Below are positions 5,325-7,698 of a stretch of 7,698 nt of DNA, one piece after another. How positions within the stretch are numbered: the stretch's first letter is position 1; every line of letters starts with the position of its first letter. This DNA is from Clostridia bacterium. GTDB taxonomy: Bacteria > Bacillota > Clostridia > Oscillospirales > Acutalibacteraceae. Below the pieces are notes generated by a model that was given only the letters and a program-made list of their open reading frames with translations, did not search any database and was not told where the DNA came from. The stretch covers positions 1 to 7,698 of the forward strand of contig CAAFXF010000096.1 in assembly GCA_900766895.1 (NCBI GenBank). Reading direction: 5' to 3'. A program made the translations under genes and the position numbers.

Positions 5325-6545
5325 ATGCGATTTGAGAAATATAATAAAAAAATAAAATATCTTTACCATTATACTACAAAAGAAAATGCGGAAAAAATCC
5401 TTGCCGAAAAAACCGTAAAGACAGGAAATGACCGCTTTGCATTTTTCGCTGACAGCTTTGAAAACGCAAAATTATTGTTTTCAGAGCTTATGGAAAAGAA
5501 AATCCGATATTTTGATGACGATTTGAGTGTTAAAGTACGAGCTCCTCAGTCATCTGAAGATTATGTTGTTTTGAAAATACGCACGGATAACGATTCGGCG
5601 TTTTACCGCTTTGTACTTTCAACAGATAAATTTAATCCTTATGATTTTTCTATTCTTCACTTAGGGGATTTACATTTTTCAAAAGCAACTGTGTTGCCGC
5701 TTACTCATACAGAGGAGAATTCACAGCTTAGAGCACGATTCAAACCTATTCCTGCAGTTTTTAACTGTAAGCGATTAGTGGCAGGATTAGCGGCGGCAAT
5801 TATCGGTATGAGCAGTATTACCGCCTTCGCGGCTCCTAAGCCGATTGCTTCGTGGATTGATAGCGGAATGTATGATGCTTCTTGGTACAATGCTTCGCAA
5901 GATTCATTCAATCTCACAACAGCTGAGCAGATTGCAGGAATATCATATTTGTCAAATAACGGCGTAACATTTGAAGGCAAAAAAATTATTATTCAAAAAG
6001 ATGTTGATTTATCGGCAAATAATTGGGTTTCTCTCCCTTCATCTTTTATAGGTACCATTGAAGGAGCGCATAAAATTGTTATAACGCTTTTTTCAAATGA
6101 GGTAAAATTTGCACAAGCTATAGATCAATTCTCTGATATTGAATTTAAATATGTAGAAGAATCAATCTCAACGCAGATTTCTTATTCCGTTGCACCAACC
6201 TATACCGTAACAATCCCTGCAACAGTTGAATTAGGCGACACGGCAGAGGTAAAAGCAGAAAATGTTGTTGTTGAAAAAGGCAGTCAGGTTGAGGTTAAGC
6301 TAACCGACACAAGTGAAGCAGACAACTCCTTTAAACTGAAATCAAACGAGGGTGCCGAGCTTGCATATATGGTAAACGACGGCACAAATAACATCAGCGT
6401 TGGTGATACTGTTTTGGCAGTAAATCCCGACGATACGGACACAGGCACGGCAAATCTTACTTTTGTAAAGCAAGGCAGTGAAGCTTACGCCGGAGCATAT
6501 AAAGGCACAGTAACATTTACCGTTTCTATTGAGGAGGTGATTTAG
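5325..6545 (+). CDS. ART-like N-terminal domain, internal hydrophobic export/anchor segment, beta-helix-type ectodomain and shared C-terminal module
   Basis: 406 residues. ATG 5325 follows AAAGAGGA at 5308-5315 (9-base spacing), which overlaps the previous stop. Residues about 10-130 begin LYHYTTKENAEKILAE and continue FAFFADSFENAKLLF, resembling the HYD1-like ADP-ribosyltransferase fold, where the H in HYTT and an aromatic-rich second strand are typical. I cannot assign the catalytic Glu, and enzyme activity is unproven. Residues 148-170 (CKRLVAGLAAAIIGMSSITAFAA) look exactly like a signal peptide, but sit internally, so the N-terminal domain would stay in the cytoplasm as a signal anchor, or be cut off. 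Residues 177-250 (SWYN, LTTAEQIAGISYLSNNG, GKKIIIQKDVDLSANNW, FIGTIEG) match the start of GLUG-type surface beta-helix domains. Residues 290-406 are the shared module. No internal start with a ribosome binding site precedes the hydrophobic segment. The whole may be a fusion of a cytoplasmic protein with a secreted one. Confidence 0.82.
   Translation: MRFEKYNKKIKYLYHYTTKENAEKILAEKTVKTGNDRFAFFADSFENAKLLFSELMEKKIRYFDDDLSVKVRAPQSSEDYVVLKIRTDNDSAFYRFVLSTDKFNPYDFSILHLGDLHFSKATVLPLTHTEENSQLRARFKPIPAVFNCKRLVAGLAAAIIGMSSITAFAAPKPIASWIDSGMYDASWYNASQDSFNLTTAEQIAGISYLSNNGVTFEGKKIIIQKDVDLSANNWVSLPSSFIGTIEGAHKIVITLFSNEVKFAQAIDQFSDIEFKYVEESISTQISYSVAPTYTVTIPATVELGDTAEVKAENVVVEKGSQVEVKLTDTSEADNSFKLKSNEGAELAYMVNDGTNNISVGDTVLAVNPDDTDTGTANLTFVKQGSEAYAGAYKGTVTFTVSIEEVI
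6192..6545 (+). repeat. Shared C-terminal module, copy 3
   Basis: 117 codons. Shares with copy 4 GTTGGTGATACTGTTTTGGC and long tracts either side of GGCAGTCAGGTTGAGGTTAA; its 3' tip (ACCGTTTCTATTGAGGAGG) matches copy 1 instead. It ends at TAG 6543-6545. Confidence 0.92.
6533..6541 (+). promoter_or_regulatory. Nine-base Shine-Dalgarno inside the upstream coding region, sets the GTG start at 6548
   Basis: GGAGGTGAT, 6 bases before GTG 6548, has the same sequence and geometry as the site at 4617-4625. It encodes part of the EEVI C-terminus of the upstream protein. Confidence 0.85.
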
Positions 6546-6547
6546 CC

Positions 6548-7642
6548 GTGAATAAACAAAAAGCAAGAAAAATATTATCATTTGCCCTTGCACTTGTTAT
6601 GATGCTTTCGGCTTCGATAATTGCTTATGCCGAGGATACCGTTACCTTGGATTTGGCGAACGGCCCTATTGATATAACCGAAGCGGGATATACGCAAAAC
6701 TCAAGCACAACAAGCTTTACGGGAAAATATATTATCAAAGGCTCATGTACTGCTGATTCGCCACTTGACATTGCTAATAATTCAGAAAAGACTGTAACCT
6801 TTGATATAACACTTGATAATGCCGAAATTCTCGCTTCCGTTTGGTGTACGGCAGTAAGAATACAGGGCACAGGAGACATCATTCTTAACATTTATAATAT
6901 AGGAAGCAGTAAAATTGAAGCATATAATCATCCGGCATTTGAGGTTCAGGAAAAAATCAACGTTGATATAAATGTTACAAACGCAGATGGTGCCACCCTT
7001 ACCTTGAAAAACAAACTCAATAGTAACCCGCAGGTGTTTGGCGGATCGAAGCCTATGACAGTTACCATAGACAACGTTTTGGTTGACGGAAACGGCGGTG
7101 AGCATACTGCTCATTCATTGGCTTTAATTATAGCGAAGGAACCTACAAAGGATGTTGACGGAAATATCGAGCATTATTGTTGCTCGGTTTGCGGACTTTG
7201 CTTTTTAGATGAATCGGGAACACAAAGTATTCCAAAGGCTAATACTGTTCTTAAAAAGAATACTAAGACTCTATCTGTAACCTATGATGTTGCACCAACC
7301 TATACGGTAACAATCCCTGCCACCGTTGAATTAGGGGAAACGGCAGAGATAAAAGCGGAAAATGTTGTTGTTGAAAAAGGCAGTCAGGTTGAGGTTAAGC
7401 TAACCGACACAAGCGAAGCAGACAACTCCTTTAAGCTAAAATCAAACGAAGGCGCAGAGCTTGCTTATACCGTAAACAACGGTACAAATGATATAAGCGT
7501 TGGTGATACTGTTTTGGCAGTAAATCCCGATGATACATCAACAGGAGCCGCAACTCTTATCTTTACTCAATCGGGCGAAGCAGAGTTTGCAGGAGACTAT
7601 TCAGGCACAGTAACCTTTACCGTTTCGGTTGAATCGGTTTAA
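6548..7642 (+). CDS. Secreted beta-strand-rich protein with Cys-rich zinc-ribbon-like segment and shared C-terminal module
   Basis: 364 residues from GTG 6548. Residues 1-28 are a signal peptide closely related to that of the ubiquitin-like protein (MNKQKARK, then a Leu/Met-rich core, AYA|ED). Residues about 30-182 alternate beta strands with Asn/Asp turns (TVTFDITLDNAEI, GDIILNIYN, INVDINVTNADGATLTL, MTVTIDNVLVDGNG) and look like a short right-handed beta-helix of the Cthe_2159 carbohydrate-binding kind. Residues 186-229 (HTAHSLALIIAKEPT, DGNIEHYCCSVCGLCF, DESGTQSI) resemble the zinc-ribbon-like linker repeats of Firmicutes surface proteins, which usually carry an extra Cys after AT; that position is K here while C211, C212, C215 and C218 remain. 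Residues 249-364 are the shared module, whose last 35 residues diverge from the other copies. Two bases separate it from the preceding stop. Glycan binding is inference. Confidence 0.85.
   Translation: MNKQKARKILSFALALVMMLSASIIAYAEDTVTLDLANGPIDITEAGYTQNSSTTSFTGKYIIKGSCTADSPLDIANNSEKTVTFDITLDNAEILASVWCTAVRIQGTGDIILNIYNIGSSKIEAYNHPAFEVQEKINVDINVTNADGATLTLKNKLNSNPQVFGGSKPMTVTIDNVLVDGNGGEHTAHSLALIIAKEPTKDVDGNIEHYCCSVCGLCFLDESGTQSIPKANTVLKKNTKTLSVTYDVAPTYTVTIPATVELGETAEIKAENVVVEKGSQVEVKLTDTSEADNSFKLKSNEGAELAYTVNNGTNDISVGDTVLAVNPDDTSTGAATLIFTQSGEAEFAGDYSGTVTFTVSVESV
7292..7642 (+). repeat. Shared C-terminal module, copy 4 (3' third diverged)
   Basis: 116 codons. Near-identical to copy 2 over the first two thirds (for example ACGGCAGAGATAAAAGCGG) and then abruptly different after about 7534: STGAATLIFTQSGEAEFAGDY-type ending instead of DTGTANLSFVKQGSEAYAG. 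The sharp change suggests a recombination or gene-conversion boundary. Confidence 0.92.
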
Positions 7643-7667
7643 ATAATAAACAAAGGAGATAACTATT

Positions 7668-7698
7668 ATGAAAAAAATATTATCATTCACCCTTGCAC
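7668..7698 (+). CDS. Start of a further exported protein (signal peptide only, runs off the right edge)
   Basis: ATG 7668 follows AAAGGAG at 7652-7658 with 9-base spacing, 25 bases after the previous stop. Only ten codons are present, MKKILSFTLA, closely resembling RKILSFALA in the signal peptide of the preceding protein. The DNA (ATATTATCATT then CCCTTGCAC) is nearly the same as at 6570-6592, so it is probably another member of the same family. The rest lies outside the window. Confidence 0.75.
   Translation, partial: MKKILSFTLA

Noticed and set aside
4273..7642. Sortase (LPXTG) or WxL anchoring of the secreted proteins
   Set aside because: No LPXTG-like motif, terminal hydrophobic segment with basic tail, or paired WxL motif is present; all four end directly in a beta strand and short tail.

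Overview
The window looks like chromosome from a low-GC Gram-positive anaerobe, most likely a gut-associated Clostridia (Oscillospiraceae or Lachnospiraceae type). This rests on strong AGGAGG-type ribosome binding sites, consensus sigma-A promoters, a SnoaL-LytTR regulator, a DUF6809-like small protein, and secreted proteins with glycine-rich beta-helices and InlB-type repeats. The species cannot be named from the sequence.

Layout: the left 1.06 kb is on the minus strand. It holds the start of a small DUF6809-like gene (running off the left edge at base 1) and a one-component LytTR regulator (234-1061). A divergent control region (1062-1245) follows. It has a minus-strand promoter for the regulator, a pair of half-sites 21 bp apart resembling LytTR-type binding sites, and a perfect TTGACA-N17-TATAAT promoter reading rightwards. 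From there one tightly packed plus-strand operon runs to the end of the window. It encodes a membrane-anchored small protein (1246-1788), a 943-residue beta-helix surface protein (1804-4635), a secreted ubiquitin-like protein (4632-5318), a protein with an ADP-ribosyltransferase-like N-terminus, an internal hydrophobic export/anchor segment and an ectodomain (5325-6545), a secreted beta-strand-rich protein with a Cys-rich zinc-ribbon-like segment (6548-7642), and the first codons of another exported protein (7668 onward). No terminator was seen between these genes.

The unifying feature is a C-terminal module of about 116-120 residues, beginning APTYTVTIPATVELG, that ends four consecutive proteins whose other domains are unrelated. 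The copies are very similar at DNA level and are mosaic, suggesting duplication and gene conversion. The most striking member is the product of 4632-5318. After a signal peptide with predicted cleavage AYA|MQIF, residues 29-98 align without gaps to eukaryotic ubiquitin at about 47 of 70 positions. It lacks the C-terminal RGG tail and is instead fused to the shared module.

Working model (inference): a LytTR-controlled operon that exports a set of different ectodomains, including a ubiquitin mimic, on a common C-terminal module that could serve for surface attachment or assembly. The ART-like domain in the next gene is a possible functional partner, but its predicted cytoplasmic location argues against a simple extracellular interaction.
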